Assembly (NCBI GenBank): GCA_964569795.1
Contig: CAZMVB010000018.1
Location: 1-64,000, forward strand
Length of the DNA: 64,000 nt
Origin: JAHJDS01 sp964569795
Lineage (GTDB): Bacteria > Desulfobacterota > Desulfarculia > Desulfarculales > JAHJDS01
Direction: 5' to 3'
Part shown: piece by piece, positions 17,979 to 26,780 of the stretch
Numbering within the stretch: the stretch's first letter is position 1
How the letters are laid out: each line of letters begins with the position of its first letter
Translations under genes and position numbers: made by a program
Notes under the pieces: model-generated
The model's input: the letters and a program-made list of their open reading frames with translations, nothing else
The model's database searches: none
Told to the model about the DNA's origin: nothing

Positions 17979-19053
17979 GATGATCGGCCGGCCCGAGCAC
18001 GGCGGCCGGGCCTTCGAACTGGCCCGGCGGCTGGGCCTGGCCCCCGGCGAGATCCTGGATTTCTCGGCCAACGTCAATCCCCTGGGCCCCCCGCCCGGTC
18101 TGAAGCGGGTTCTACAGCGGGCCCTGGCCGAGATCGTCAATTACCCGGAGCCCCACGCCGGGCCGCTGCGGGCGGCCCTGGCCGATTGGCACGGGGTCAA
18201 ACCCGCCCAGGTCCTGGTGGGCAACGGCTCCACGGCCCTGTTCTACCTCCTCTGCCGGGCCCTGGCGCCCCGGCGGGCGGTGGTCTTCGAGCCGGCCTTC
18301 AGCGAGTACGCCCGGGCCCTGGCCGCGGCCGGGGCCGAGATCGGCCGGGTGATCACCCAGCGGGGCAGGCTCTTCTGCCCGGATGGGTCCGGGATCGGCC
18401 AGGCCCTGGCCCAAAGGCCCGAGCTGATCTTCGTCGCCCGGCCGGTCAGCCCGGGCGGGGCCCTGCCCGACCCGGAGGTCCTGGCCGAGCTTATCGAGCG
18501 GGCCGCCCCGGCCGTGGTCGTTTTGGACGAGGCCTTCCTCGACTTCACGCCTGAAGAGACCTGGGCCGGGCACCAGGCCCAGAATTTGATCGTCACCCGG
18601 ACCCTGACCAAGTTTTACGCCCTGACCGGCCTCCGCCTGGGATACCTGGTCGGCCCGTTGAAACTCGTCGCCCGGATCAGCGCCCTGGACGAGCCGTGGT
18701 CCGTCAACCATCTGGCCCAGACGGCCGGGTCGTACTGTCTGGATCAGACCGAATACGCCGCCCGGACGCGCCGGGTGGTGGCCCGGGCCCGGGAGCGCCT
18801 GGCCCGCGCCATCGAGACCCTGCCCGGGGCGTTCGTCTATCCCTCGACGGCCAACTATTTGCTGGTCTGGGCGGACGAGCCGGGACCGACCGTGCCGGAG
18901 CTGGCCGGCCGACTGGAAAACCGGGGCATTTTGATCCGCGACTGCGCCAATTTCCGCGGCGTGGGACCCAATCACTTCCGGGTGGCCGTCCGGCGCGAAT
19001 CGGAAAACCGGCGGCTGGTCGCGGCCCTGGCCGCGGCCTGGTCAGACCGGTGA
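17968..19053 (+). CDS. cobD: threonine-phosphate decarboxylase CobD (PLP-dependent aminotransferase fold)
   Basis: This 361-residue class I/II aminotransferase-fold protein opens with HGGRAFELARRLGLAPGEILDFSANVNPLGPP, here interrupted only for quotation. The HGG and FSxNxNPLG motifs are typical of CobD. The PLP lysine lies in RTLTKFYALTGLRLGYL. In the pathway it decarboxylates L-threonine phosphate to aminopropanol phosphate, the substrate of the adjacent CbiB. HisC is the main alternative, but the N-terminal motif and the 11-bp overlap with cbiB favour CobD. A second ATG at 17980 is an alternative start. Confidence 0.85.
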   Translation: MAGKMIGRPEHGGRAFELARRLGLAPGEILDFSANVNPLGPPPGLKRVLQRALAEIVNYPEPHAGPLRAALADWHGVKPAQVLVGNGSTALFYLLCRALAPRRAVVFEPAFSEYARALAAAGAEIGRVITQRGRLFCPDGSGIGQALAQRPELIFVARPVSPGGALPDPEVLAELIERAAPAVVVLDEAFLDFTPEETWAGHQAQNLIVTRTLTKFYALTGLRLGYLVGPLKLVARISALDEPWSVNHLAQTAGSYCLDQTEYAARTRRVVARARERLARAIETLPGAFVYPSTANYLLVWADEPGPTVPELAGRLENRGILIRDCANFRGVGPNHFRVAVRRESENRRLVAALAAAWSDR

Positions 19054-19254
19054 ACCGGCCGCCGGGTCAAAATGGACTGGAAATTTCCGGAATTTTCTGA
19101 TATACATCATTAGCTTTAATAGTCGCGAGCCGGACGCCATGCATTGTCAGGCGGCAGGGGCCGCCAGGGGAGACGCCGGCCGCGACGTACTTTTTTTCTT
19201 CGGCCGCCGGGCCACCGCCGGGGACCTCGCCCCGGTTTTCGAGGAGGAGAAGAT

Positions 19255-20667
19255 ATGGGCCGTGATGATAAGGCCAGCCCACTGAAGATCCAGGACACCA
19301 CCCTCCGGGACGGACACCAGTCCCTGCTGGCCACCCGGATGAAGACCGAGGACATGATTTCCCTGGCCGAGCGGATCGACGAGGTCGGCTTCTGGGCCTG
19401 CGAGGTCTGGGGCGGGGCCACCTTTGACACCATGCACCGGTTCCTGGGCGAGGACCCCTGGGAGCGGCCCCAAACCCTGAAAAAATACATCAAGAAGACC
19501 CCGTTCTCGATGCTGCTCCGGGGCCAGAACCTGGTCGGCTACCGCAACTACGCCGACGACGTGGTCCGGGCCTTTGTGGATCACGCCTGCGAGGTGGGCA
19601 TCGACGTCTTCCGGGTCTTTGACGCCCTGAACGACTTCCGCAACTTCGAGACCGCCGTGGAGGTGATCAAGAAGAACGGCAAACATTTCCAGGGCGCGAT
19701 CTGCTATTCGCTGACCGAGCGCCGGATGGGCGGCGAGGTCTTCAACCTGGATTATTACCTGGCCAAGGCCAAGGAACTCGAGGCCATGGGGGCGGACACC
19801 ATCTGCATCAAGGACATGGCCGGCCTGATCGGGCCCTACGACGCCTTCGAGCTGATTTCGGCCCTCAAGCAAACGGTCAAGCCGCCGATCCATCTGCACA
19901 CCCACTACACCTCGGGCATGGGCTCCATGAGCTACCTCAAGGCGGCCGAGGCCGGGGTGGACATCGTGGACTGCGCCCTGGCGCCCTTTGCCCTGCGGAC
20001 CTCGCAGCCGGCGGTCGAACCCATGGTCGCCGCCATGCTGGGCACGCCCCGGGACACCGGGCTCGACCTGAACCTGCTGGTCGAGCTGGGACAGGCCTTC
20101 GAGCCGGTGGCCGGGAAGTACAGAGAACTGCTGGACGACACCCGGATGGCCACCATCGACACCGGCGTGCTCCTCCACCAGGTGCCGGGGGGCATGATCT
20201 CGAACCTGGTCAGCCAGCTCAAGGAGCAAAACGCCATCGACCGCCTGCCCGAGGTGTACGCCGAGATCCCCCGGACCCGGCGCGAGCTGGGCACGCCGCC
20301 CCTGGTGACCCCGACCAGTCAGATCGTCGGGGTCCAGGCCGTCCTCAACGTCCTTTTGGGCCGCTACAAGTTCGTGACCAAGGAGACCCGGGGCCTGGTC
20401 CAGGGCCTCTACGGCAAAACGCCCACCCCGGTCGATTCCGAGGTGGCCCAGGTCGTCCTCAAGAAGGGCAAGGACGGTCAACACCCGCGATATGACGCCC
20501 GACCCGGCGACGTCATCCCGCCGGAGCTGGACGAGGTCAAACAGAAGACGGCCGACTATGCCAAGGACGAGGGCGACCAGCTGATCTGCGCCCTGTTCCC
20601 CCAGACCGGCAAGCAGTTCTGCCAGGAGCGCGACCAGAAGGAAGGCCAGGAGGCCGCCTCCGGCTAG
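19255..20667 (+). CDS. pycB: pyruvate carboxylase subunit B / oxaloacetate decarboxylase alpha-type carboxyltransferase
   Basis: This 470-residue HMGL-like TIM-barrel carboxyltransferase starts at ATG 19255 with GGAGGAG 6 nt upstream. It has the metal site residues in IQDTTLRDGHQS (12-23), the reactive Lys186 in ICIKDMAGL and HLHTHYTS (213-219). The C-terminal PYC/OADA domain is present, but the protein ends (EGQEAASG) without a biotinyl MKM domain. The biotin carrier and carboxylase must therefore be separate polypeptides encoded elsewhere. It transfers carboxyl between biotin and pyruvate/oxaloacetate. It is followed by a clear terminator, and the transcription unit appears monocistronic. 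Confidence 0.85.
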   Translation: MGRDDKASPLKIQDTTLRDGHQSLLATRMKTEDMISLAERIDEVGFWACEVWGGATFDTMHRFLGEDPWERPQTLKKYIKKTPFSMLLRGQNLVGYRNYADDVVRAFVDHACEVGIDVFRVFDALNDFRNFETAVEVIKKNGKHFQGAICYSLTERRMGGEVFNLDYYLAKAKELEAMGADTICIKDMAGLIGPYDAFELISALKQTVKPPIHLHTHYTSGMGSMSYLKAAEAGVDIVDCALAPFALRTSQPAVEPMVAAMLGTPRDTGLDLNLLVELGQAFEPVAGKYRELLDDTRMATIDTGVLLHQVPGGMISNLVSQLKEQNAIDRLPEVYAEIPRTRRELGTPPLVTPTSQIVGVQAVLNVLLGRYKFVTKETRGLVQGLYGKTPTPVDSEVAQVVLKKGKDGQHPRYDARPGDVIPPELDEVKQKTADYAKDEGDQLICALFPQTGKQFCQERDQKEGQEAASG

Positions 20668-20711
20668 TCCGGGCGGCCGGTCTCCCCTGGCGCCGGGATC
20701 CCGGTGACCAG

Positions 20712-20744
20712 TGACAAGGGCCCCGGCGGGGCCCTTTTTGTCAT
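20712..20744 (+). terminator. rho-independent terminator after pycB
   Basis: GGGCCCC-GGC-GGGGCCC is followed by TTTTTG, and the flanking TGACAA/TTGTCA can extend the stem around the T-run. It ends the plus-strand transcript and also lies just beyond the jag stop on the minus strand, so it may act in both directions. Confidence 0.8.
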
Positions 20745-20764
20745 TCGCGGAAAGCGGCCGGGGG

Positions 20765-21649
20765 TCAGTGTCTCTTGTCGTTGGGAAAGATGATGATCTT
20801 TTTCAGCTCGCCCTCGCCCCGGGAGGCGGTCCGCACCCGGCCGTCGTCCTTCAAGGCCAGGTGGACGATCCGGCGGTCATGGGCGTTCATGGGGCTGATG
20901 GTGATCGGCTTGCCGCTGCGGCGGGCCTTCTCGCCCATGCGCACGGCCAGGTCCTCCAGGGCCTGACGCCGCCGGCCCCGGTAGTCCTCGGCGTCCAGGA
21001 CCAGCCGCACCGGTTTCTTCTCGGCCTTGTTGACCATCTTGTTGAGGATGTACTGGAGGGCGTCCAGGGTCTGACCGCGGCGCCCGATGAGCAGCCCGGC
21101 CTTTTCCCCCACGATATTGATGACGATCCGGTCCTCCTCGATCCCGGCCTGAAACTGGGCCTCGATCCCCATCCGCTCGGTCAGCCCCTGGAGCAGGCCC
21201 AGTGACCGGTCCACCAATTCCTGACTCGGCCTGGCGATCTCGACGGCCGGAGCCGTGTCCCTCGGGGCGGCCGGCCGCTCCGCCCGGGCCGGTTTGGCCT
21301 CCTGGATCTCCGGGGCGGCCGGTTCGGTCGGGGGCCCGGTCGCCTCGGGCGCCGGCGGCCGGGCCGGGGCCGGCCGGGACTCCCTTTTCTCGGCGGGCGG
21401 GGCGGTCTTGACCGGTTCCGCCGGGGCGGCCTTGGCCGGGGGGGAGGGTTCGGTCCGGGGGGGGCCGTCCGAGGACAACGTCACCCGGATCCGGGCCTTG
21501 CGGGACCCGACCAGGCCGAAGATGCCCGTCGAGGCGGTGGACAGGATTTCGATGTCCAGCTTTTCCAGCGGCACGCCGAAATGCTGTTTGGCCTTCTCGA
21601 TGGCCTCCTCGGTGTTCTTGCCTTCTATTTCAACCGGTTCCACGACCAA
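20765..21649 (-). CDS. jag: Jag/KhpB-type RNA-binding protein (Jag-N, KH, R3H)
   Basis: This 294-residue protein has a Jag N-terminal domain (VEPVEIEGKNTEEAIEKA onward, with GIFGLVGSRKARI). A long Pro/Ala/Glu-rich linker follows (about 62-140). A KH domain contains GLLIGRRGQTLDALQYILN, and a C-terminal R3H domain contains the R-x3-H region NAHDRRIVHLAL. It is translated from a TTG (21649) or GTG (21643) behind GGAGG and overlaps yidC by 20 bp. The protein binds RNA and is usually linked to envelope biogenesis. The linker is longer than in firmicute homologues. Confidence 0.88.
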   Translation of the reverse strand: MVVEPVEIEGKNTEEAIEKAKQHFGVPLEKLDIEILSTASTGIFGLVGSRKARIRVTLSSDGPPRTEPSPPAKAAPAEPVKTAPPAEKRESRPAPARPPAPEATGPPTEPAAPEIQEAKPARAERPAAPRDTAPAVEIARPSQELVDRSLGLLQGLTERMGIEAQFQAGIEEDRIVINIVGEKAGLLIGRRGQTLDALQYILNKMVNKAEKKPVRLVLDAEDYRGRRRQALEDLAVRMGEKARRSGKPITISPMNAHDRRIVHLALKDDGRVRTASRGEGELKKIIIFPNDKRH

Positions 21650-23501
21650 AAAACCTCCACCAGCCTACGGCAGCCTTCTTTTTGGGTTTGGGGTTGTGAA
21701 TCCGCCACTGCTGCCCGATCGACAGGATGTTATAGACCAGCCAGTAGAGCACCAGCCCGGAGGGCATCCCCATGAAGATGAACAAAAAGACGGCCGGCAT
21801 GATCATGGCCATCATCTTCTGCTGCTTGGGATCGCCGGCCGAGGGGGTGATCTTCATCTGGAGCCACATGGACACGGCCATCAGGATGGTCAGCACCGGC
21901 AGGCCCTTGTCCACGTAAGGAATTTGGAAGCCCAGGGGCAGACGGTCCGGGACGGACAGGTCGTTGATCCAGAGGATGAACGGGGCGTGCCTCAGCTCGA
22001 TGGCGCTGCGCAGGAACTCGAACAGGGCGAAAAAGACCGGGATCTGCAACAGCATGGGCCAGCAGCCGCCCATGGGGTTGACCTTGTGGGCCTTCCACAT
22101 GGCCATCATCTCCTGGTTCAGCTTCTGCTTGTCGTCGGCGTACTGGGCCCGGAGTTCCTTGATCTTGGGCTGGAGTTCGCCCATCCGCTTCATCGAGGCG
22201 TAACTCTTGTGGGTCAGCGGCCAGAACAGGATTTTCAGGAGGATCGTCAGCAGGATGATCGCCACGCCGTAGTTGGGGATGATGTCGTACAGGATCTTCA
22301 TCACCCACAACAGCGGCTTGGCGATGATGTCGAAGAACCCGAAATCGATCGCCTCCGGAAGTTGATACTGGGCCCCGGCCAGGCCCAGGGCCTCGGTGCT
22401 CTTGGGGCCCAGGTAGAACATGTAGTCCAGGATCCGGGCACGGTAAGGCCCGCCGATGGGATCGACCACCTGATTGGGGCCCTGGTACGCGACCGAGACC
22501 AGGTCCAGGCCGAGACGGGTGAGGTTGACGTTGGACGGGACCGGCTTGGGCGCCACCAGGGCGGTCAGGAAGTAGGGGTCCGAGTAGGCCACCCACTGGA
22601 CGTCCTTGGCCCTGACGTTGTACTTGTCCACCCCGGGCTTGATCCGCTGTATTTTCACCTCCTCGACCGACTTGCCATGGACCAGGTACTGGACGCCGCG
22701 GAAGTTGCCGCTGTGATCGTGGTCGGGCCGATTGTAGAGATAGACCAGCGGCTGAAACCGCAGGGAGTCTGTCCGGCTCAGGTTTTCCACCTTGACCTGG
22801 CAGCCGATGGCGTAGGTCTTGGGGTTGAAGGTGTAGGTCCGCTGGACCCGGTAACGACCGGGAACGGTGTAGGTGAAGACCAGGTTCCGAATGTCCCGGG
22901 TGGCGTCCACCCGGTCGGTGTTCACCTTGAATTCGGCCCGGCTCAGATCGACCCCGCCGGGCAGGTGCGACAGCCCGATGGTCAGGGGCAGGTGGCTCTC
23001 GAACATGACGTCGATCAGCCGCCACAGCAGGGCCGAGGTCAGGGCGGGGTCCTTGCCCAGGGCCAGTTCCAGTTGCTGCTCGGTGGGGACCCTGGTGTTG
23101 AGCCCCACGTTGACCATCTGGATCGGGATCTTCCGCTTGACGGTCTCGTAGTAGGCCTTGTGGCGTCCTTTCTTGGCCGCCGTGCCCTCCAGGACGAGGC
23201 TCAGCAATCTGGCGCCGTTGGTGGTGAACCGGGCGGTGTACAGGGGATGGATGACGGTCACCGTTTTTCCCTCGGCGGCCGGTCCGGCCCAGACCACCGT
23301 CCAGAACAAGTCGGGTGTGGCCACGGACGGTTTGGCCGGGGGCGGGGGGGGGCTGGGCGTGGCGGGGGCGGCGGCGGTCTGGGTGGTCGTCTTCTTCTGG
23401 GCCACGGGTTTGGGTTTTTGATGCTCGGACATCATCATGAACACGATCAAGACCAGTCCGGCCAGGACCAGCGCGATCACGGTCCGTTTATCCATTTCCA
23501 T
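21630..23501 (-). CDS. yidC: membrane protein insertase YidC
   Basis: This 623-residue proteobacterial-type YidC has an N-terminal anchor (RTVIALVLAGLVLIVFMMM), a Thr/Pro-rich linker and a large periplasmic beta-supersandwich (about 60-375). The conserved Oxa1 core carries MKILYDIIPNYGVAIILLTI, MKRMGELQPKIKELRAQYADD and NPMGGCWPMLLQIPVFFALF, each under the family's usual spacing, and a basic C-tail (PKPKKK). It inserts and folds inner-membrane proteins alone or with Sec. It sits between yidD (3-bp gap) and jag. Confidence 0.93.
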   Translation of the reverse strand: MEMDKRTVIALVLAGLVLIVFMMMSEHQKPKPVAQKKTTTQTAAAPATPSPPPPPAKPSVATPDLFWTVVWAGPAAEGKTVTVIHPLYTARFTTNGARLLSLVLEGTAAKKGRHKAYYETVKRKIPIQMVNVGLNTRVPTEQQLELALGKDPALTSALLWRLIDVMFESHLPLTIGLSHLPGGVDLSRAEFKVNTDRVDATRDIRNLVFTYTVPGRYRVQRTYTFNPKTYAIGCQVKVENLSRTDSLRFQPLVYLYNRPDHDHSGNFRGVQYLVHGKSVEEVKIQRIKPGVDKYNVRAKDVQWVAYSDPYFLTALVAPKPVPSNVNLTRLGLDLVSVAYQGPNQVVDPIGGPYRARILDYMFYLGPKSTEALGLAGAQYQLPEAIDFGFFDIIAKPLLWVMKILYDIIPNYGVAIILLTILLKILFWPLTHKSYASMKRMGELQPKIKELRAQYADDKQKLNQEMMAMWKAHKVNPMGGCWPMLLQIPVFFALFEFLRSAIELRHAPFILWINDLSVPDRLPLGFQIPYVDKGLPVLTILMAVSMWLQMKITPSAGDPKQQKMMAMIMPAVFLFIFMGMPSGLVLYWLVYNILSIGQQWRIHNPKPKKKAAVGWWRFFGRGTG

Positions 23502-23504
23502 CGG

Positions 23505-23765
23505 TCAAGTCCTCGGGTGGCCGCCCCAGCGGCGTTGATGTAGAGCGTTGTTGTCAGGCACCGGGTCGTATCCTCCGGGATGCCAGGGGTGGCATTTGGC
23601 CAGGCGTTTAACGGCCAGCCATCCGCCACGCCACGCCCCGAACCGCTTCACCGCGGTCAGGGCGTAGGCCGAACAGGTGGGATGAAACCGGCAAGCGGGG
23701 GGAAAAAGGGGCGAAATCGCCAGCTGATAAGCCCGGATAAACCCGAGCATTAACCATTTGATCAT
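23505..23765 (-). CDS. yidD: membrane protein insertion efficiency factor YidD
   Basis: This 86-residue protein has the diagnostic YidD pattern: IRAYQLAISPLFPPACRF, then HPTCSAYALTAVKRFGAWRG, and KRLAKCHPWHPGGYDPVP. All conserved Cys are present (ACRF, TCSAY, KCHPW). It is encoded between rnpA and yidC, overlapping rnpA by 4 bp. The family assists YidC-dependent insertion. Confidence 0.93.
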   Translation of the reverse strand: MIKWLMLGFIRAYQLAISPLFPPACRFHPTCSAYALTAVKRFGAWRGGWLAVKRLAKCHPWHPGGYDPVPDNNALHQRRWGGHPRT

Positions 23766-24169
23766 GACCGATCTGCGTCCCGCCCCGGTGTCGGGGCGAT
23801 CAAGGCTTCAGCCAACTCACGGGCCGTCTGGACGGCGTCAAGTTCGGCGGCCGCCGGGCGGGCGATGACCAGCAGGTCCAGGCCCCGGGGCAGACGGTCG
23901 CGGTGCGTGCGGAAAAATTCCCGAATCAGCCTCTTGACGCGGTTTCTCCTGACGGCCCGGCCCACCTTCCGGCTGGCGACTATCCCCAGCCGAGGGGGTC
24001 CGGATGGCTGGCGTTCCTTTTTCGACCGGGCCAGGACCAGGATGAAATTCTTGGTGTGGATCCGTTTGGCCGGACGATTGAACCTCGCGAATTCCGCCCG
24101 CCTTCGAATCCTCGCCTCGGGGGGCAGTCCCTGTTTCCCCCGGACCCGGTCGCCGGTGTCACTTCCCAC
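23762..24169 (-). CDS. rnpA: ribonuclease P protein component
   Basis: This 135-residue basic protein uses a GTG start. It shows the RnpA core RLGIVASRKVGRAVRRNRVKRLIREFFR with the RNR box, and the upstream strand FILVLARSKKE. It binds the RNase P RNA to mature tRNA 5' ends. It lies 7 bp after rpmH in the conserved order rpmH-rnpA-yidD-yidC-jag. Confidence 0.93.
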   Translation of the reverse strand: MGSDTGDRVRGKQGLPPEARIRRRAEFARFNRPAKRIHTKNFILVLARSKKERQPSGPPRLGIVASRKVGRAVRRNRVKRLIREFFRTHRDRLPRGLDLLVIARPAAAELDAVQTARELAEALIAPTPGRDADRS

Positions 24170-24176
24170 CTTCAGG

Positions 24177-24311
24177 TTAAACTGCCAGTCTCTTGCGCCC
24201 CTTGCGACGACGATTGGTGATCACAGCCCGACCGCCCCTGGTGCGCATGCGGACCAAAAAGCCGTGCGTTCTCTTGCGGGGGGTGTTGTGTGGTTGATAG
24301 GTGCGTTTCAT
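24177..24311 (-). CDS. rpmH: 50S ribosomal protein L34
   Basis: This 44-residue, strongly basic protein begins MKRTYQPHNTPRKRTHGF and ends GRKRLAV, a textbook L34. It is the first gene of the minus-strand RNA/membrane insertion operon. dnaA and an obvious cluster of DnaA boxes, often next to rpmH, are not found upstream; an arsenic cluster lies there instead. Confidence 0.96.
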   Translation of the reverse strand: MKRTYQPHNTPRKRTHGFLVRMRTRGGRAVITNRRRKGRKRLAV

Positions 24312-24449
24312 GACGTTAGGGCCTTTTAGTTAGGGTGCTTATGCTCAGCGGCCGAGAGACGGCCTGTTGGTCAACGGTCAATGCCCGGGCCGGGGGGATG
24401 ATCCCAATCAAATAAAATCCCATCGACCGGCCGCCGGTCAAAAATAAAA

Positions 24450-24477
24450 ATTATCCTGGTAAGATGGTCAGTGTCAA
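24450..24477 (-). promoter_or_regulatory. promoter of the rpmH operon
   Basis: Minus-strand TTGACA (24477-24472) and GATAAT (24455-24450) are separated by 16 bp. The leader to rpmH is about 130 nt. The AT-rich patch around the -10 box stands out in GC-rich surroundings. Confidence 0.75.
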
Positions 24478-24580
24478 GGAAAAATCAACCCCAGGGACCT
24501 GTCATCCAAAACCTTGACAGACCCCCGGGCCAGACGAATCCCGATCAAGACACCGCCCGGCGCGGCCGTCCCCGGGCCGG

Positions 24581-25783
24581 TCAACTCTGAGTGTCCGCCC
24601 GTTGTGGAAACCAGCCGCTGGTCCGGAGGCAGATGCGGACCAGCATCAGCATCACCGGGACCTCGATCAGCACCCCGACCACCGTGGCCAGGGCCGCGCC
24701 CGAAGACAGCCCGAATAGCATCACCGCCGTGGCGATCGCCACCTCGAAGTGGTTCGACGCCCCGATCATGGCCGAGGGGGCCGCGTCCCGGTAATTCAGT
24801 TTGAATTTCTTGGCCGCCAGGTAAGTCAACCAGAAGATGACGTTGGTTTGGATGAACAGGGGGATGGCGATCCAGAGGATGGTCAGGGGATTGGACAGGA
24901 TCACCTCGCCCTTGAACGAGAACAGCAACACCAGGGTCACCAACAAGGCGGTGATGGTCACCGGGGTGAGGAAGTGGAGGAACTTTTGATTGAACCAGTC
25001 CTCTCCTCGGGCCCGGATGAGGCCCTTTCGGGTCAGAAAACCGGCCGCCAGGGGCAGGGCCACGTAGATGCTGATCGAGAGCAGCAGGGCCTGCCAGGGG
25101 ACCGGCAGGCGCCCGACGCCCAGCAGGAAACCGCCCAGCAGCCCATACAACAAGAGCATGGTCAGGGAGTTGATGGCCACCATCACCAGGGTGAGGCCGT
25201 CATTGCCCCGGGCCAGATAGCCCCAGACCAGGACCATGGCCGTGCAGGGGGCGACGCCCAGAAGGATGCAGCCGGCCAGGTAGCTCCGCCACAGGGGCAC
25301 GGCCAGCTTCTTGACCCCTTCGACCAGGATCACCGTTCCGGTGCCGTAGTGGGCCCCCACCGCTAGGTCGAGCCCGAAGGGCATCTTGACGTGATCGACC
25401 GCCTCCGGGCCGATCAGACCGCGAAACAAGACCCCCAGAAACAGGATCGCGATGGCGTACATCGTAAAAGGTTTGATCAGCCAGTTGACCACCAGCGTCA
25501 GGCTTACCGGCTTCACGTTCTTGCCGGCCCGGACGACCTCGCCGAAGTCGATCTTGACCATGATCGGAAACATCATCATGAACAGACAGACGGCGATGGG
25601 GATCGAGACCACCGGGGCCTCGCCCACGTAGATGGCCAGGCCGTCCAGGAATCCGGCCACCTTGGGGGCGATCCGTCCCAGCAGGATCCCGGCCCCGATG
25701 CACAGCAGGACCCAGACCGTCAGGTAGCGCTCGAAAAAGCTGATGCCCCTGGTCTCGATTTCAACGACGCCGGCGTCGGCCAT
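24581..25783 (-). CDS. acr3: arsenite efflux permease Acr3
   Basis: This 400-residue, ten-helix permease of the Acr3/BART superfamily starts RYLTVWVLLCIGAGILLGRI. It carries the key cysteine C180 in LLGVAPCTAMVLVWGYLARG and the conserved SAMIGASNHFEVAIATAVMLFG near the C-terminus. It expels As(III) using the proton gradient. It is the last gene of the arsenic cluster, 83 bp after the DGC-domain gene, and ends 104 bp beyond the rpmH promoter on the same strand. There is a modest insertion (about 122-160) between TM4 and the Cys helix. Confidence 0.92.
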   Translation of the reverse strand: MADAGVVEIETRGISFFERYLTVWVLLCIGAGILLGRIAPKVAGFLDGLAIYVGEAPVVSIPIAVCLFMMMFPIMVKIDFGEVVRAGKNVKPVSLTLVVNWLIKPFTMYAIAILFLGVLFRGLIGPEAVDHVKMPFGLDLAVGAHYGTGTVILVEGVKKLAVPLWRSYLAGCILLGVAPCTAMVLVWGYLARGNDGLTLVMVAINSLTMLLLYGLLGGFLLGVGRLPVPWQALLLSISIYVALPLAAGFLTRKGLIRARGEDWFNQKFLHFLTPVTITALLVTLVLLFSFKGEVILSNPLTILWIAIPLFIQTNVIFWLTYLAAKKFKLNYRDAAPSAMIGASNHFEVAIATAVMLFGLSSGAALATVVGVLIEVPVMLMLVRICLRTSGWFPQRADTQS

Positions 25784-25866
25784 GAAAAGTCCTCCTGATC
25801 ATTCCCACTCGGGACGCGATCGTCCGATCGGCTGAGGGCGGTCGATCCAAACAATACAAGGCGGGT

Positions 25867-26295
25867 TCACCCCTGGCAACAGCAGCCGCCGCCTCCGGAC
25901 AGGGACATCCGCCGCGGCGGCCGCCAGCCGGTCGCCTTGCGGGCGGCCATCTTGAGGGTCTCCAGGGCCTGCCGGTCAAGGGCCAGGTCGTGGGTCTTCT
26001 CGATACCCAGCTTGGTCGCCACCACGTAGAACCGGAGCGGCAGCCCGGCCCTCTCGAAGATGGCCCGGGAGCACCCCAGTTCGCAGCCGTCCATGACCAC
26101 CACCTTGGCCGCGCCCCTGGCCGACTGGACAAAGGCGCTCAGCCCCCCGCCGATCCCGGCCAGGCAGTACATCCGGCCGAAGCCCTCCTTGGTCAGCTCC
26201 ACGGCCGCCTGGTTGGTGAGCTGGCCCACGTTGGACGCCCCGGAGCAGGCCAGGAGCATGATATTCGATTGAGGGGTGCAGCAGGCGTCTGACAT
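25867..26295 (-). CDS. DGC-domain putative zinc-binding protein, Cys-rich
   Basis: This 142-residue protein contains the DGC signature VVVMDGCELGCS (C71, C75) together with an N-terminal CC pair (5-6) and a LLACSGASNVGQLTN motif. It also has C44 and a C-terminal GGGGCCCQG. The DGC family (putative zinc-binding) often occurs beside arsenic and thioredoxin-like genes. It could carry metal or As(III) on its cysteines; that is inference from the cluster. It lies between arsC and acr3 on one transcript. Confidence 0.75.
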   Translation of the reverse strand: MSDACCTPQSNIMLLACSGASNVGQLTNQAAVELTKEGFGRMYCLAGIGGGLSAFVQSARGAAKVVVMDGCELGCSRAIFERAGLPLRFYVVATKLGIEKTHDLALDRQALETLKMAARKATGWRPPRRMSLSGGGGCCCQG

Positions 26296-26333
26296 CTAAA
26301 TCCTCCACTTCGAAATACGGGCGACCATCCCGG

Positions 26334-26771
26334 TCAAGCCGCCTCTTTGACAAAATCCTCGACTTTGGCCTTGATCTGATCCCGGATGGCGATGGTCGCC
26401 GCGAGCTTTTCGTCATCGGTCCCGGTCAGGGCCGAGGGGTCGGGCAGGGACCAGTGGAACCGCCGGGCCGGGCCGGGAAAGAAGGGGCACTGCTCGGCCT
26501 GGGACTCGTCGCACACGGTGATCACGAAATCGAACGGCTCACCGGCCGTGGACAGGTCAAAGGCGCTCTTGGTCTCATTGCCCGAGATGTCGATCCCCAG
26601 CTCGGCCATGGCCGCCACGGCCAGCGGGTTGAGGGTCCCCGGTTCGAGCCCGGCGCTCATCACCTCGAACCTCTCGCCCGCCATGCCCTTGAGCAGGGCC
26701 TCGGCCATCTGGGAACGGGCCGAGTTGTGGACGCAGATGAACAATACCCTCTTCTGGCCCGTGTCGGTCAT
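26334..26771 (-). CDS. arsC: arsenate reductase, thioredoxin-coupled low-molecular-weight phosphatase type
   Basis: This 145-residue protein has the P-loop CVHNSARSQ (Cys13) and the redox cysteines C87 and C95 in VCDESQAEQCPFFPG, matching the Cys10/82/89 triad of the ArsC family of Gram-positive type. The catalytic Asp lies in SLPDPSALTG. It reduces As(V) to As(III) for export by Acr3, with electrons from thioredoxin; the CKNC protein upstream is a candidate donor. It begins 9 bp after the cytochrome frame ends. Confidence 0.93.
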   Translation of the reverse strand: MTDTGQKRVLFICVHNSARSQMAEALLKGMAGERFEVMSAGLEPGTLNPLAVAAMAELGIDISGNETKSAFDLSTAGEPFDFVITVCDESQAEQCPFFPGPARRFHWSLPDPSALTGTDDEKLAATIAIRDQIKAKVEDFVKEAA

Positions 26772-26780
26772 GTCAATTCC

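Noticed and set aside
24312..24580. Replication origin next to rpmH
   Set aside because: No dnaA gene and no cluster of TTATCCACA-type boxes; the AT-rich patch is explained by the rpmH promoter.
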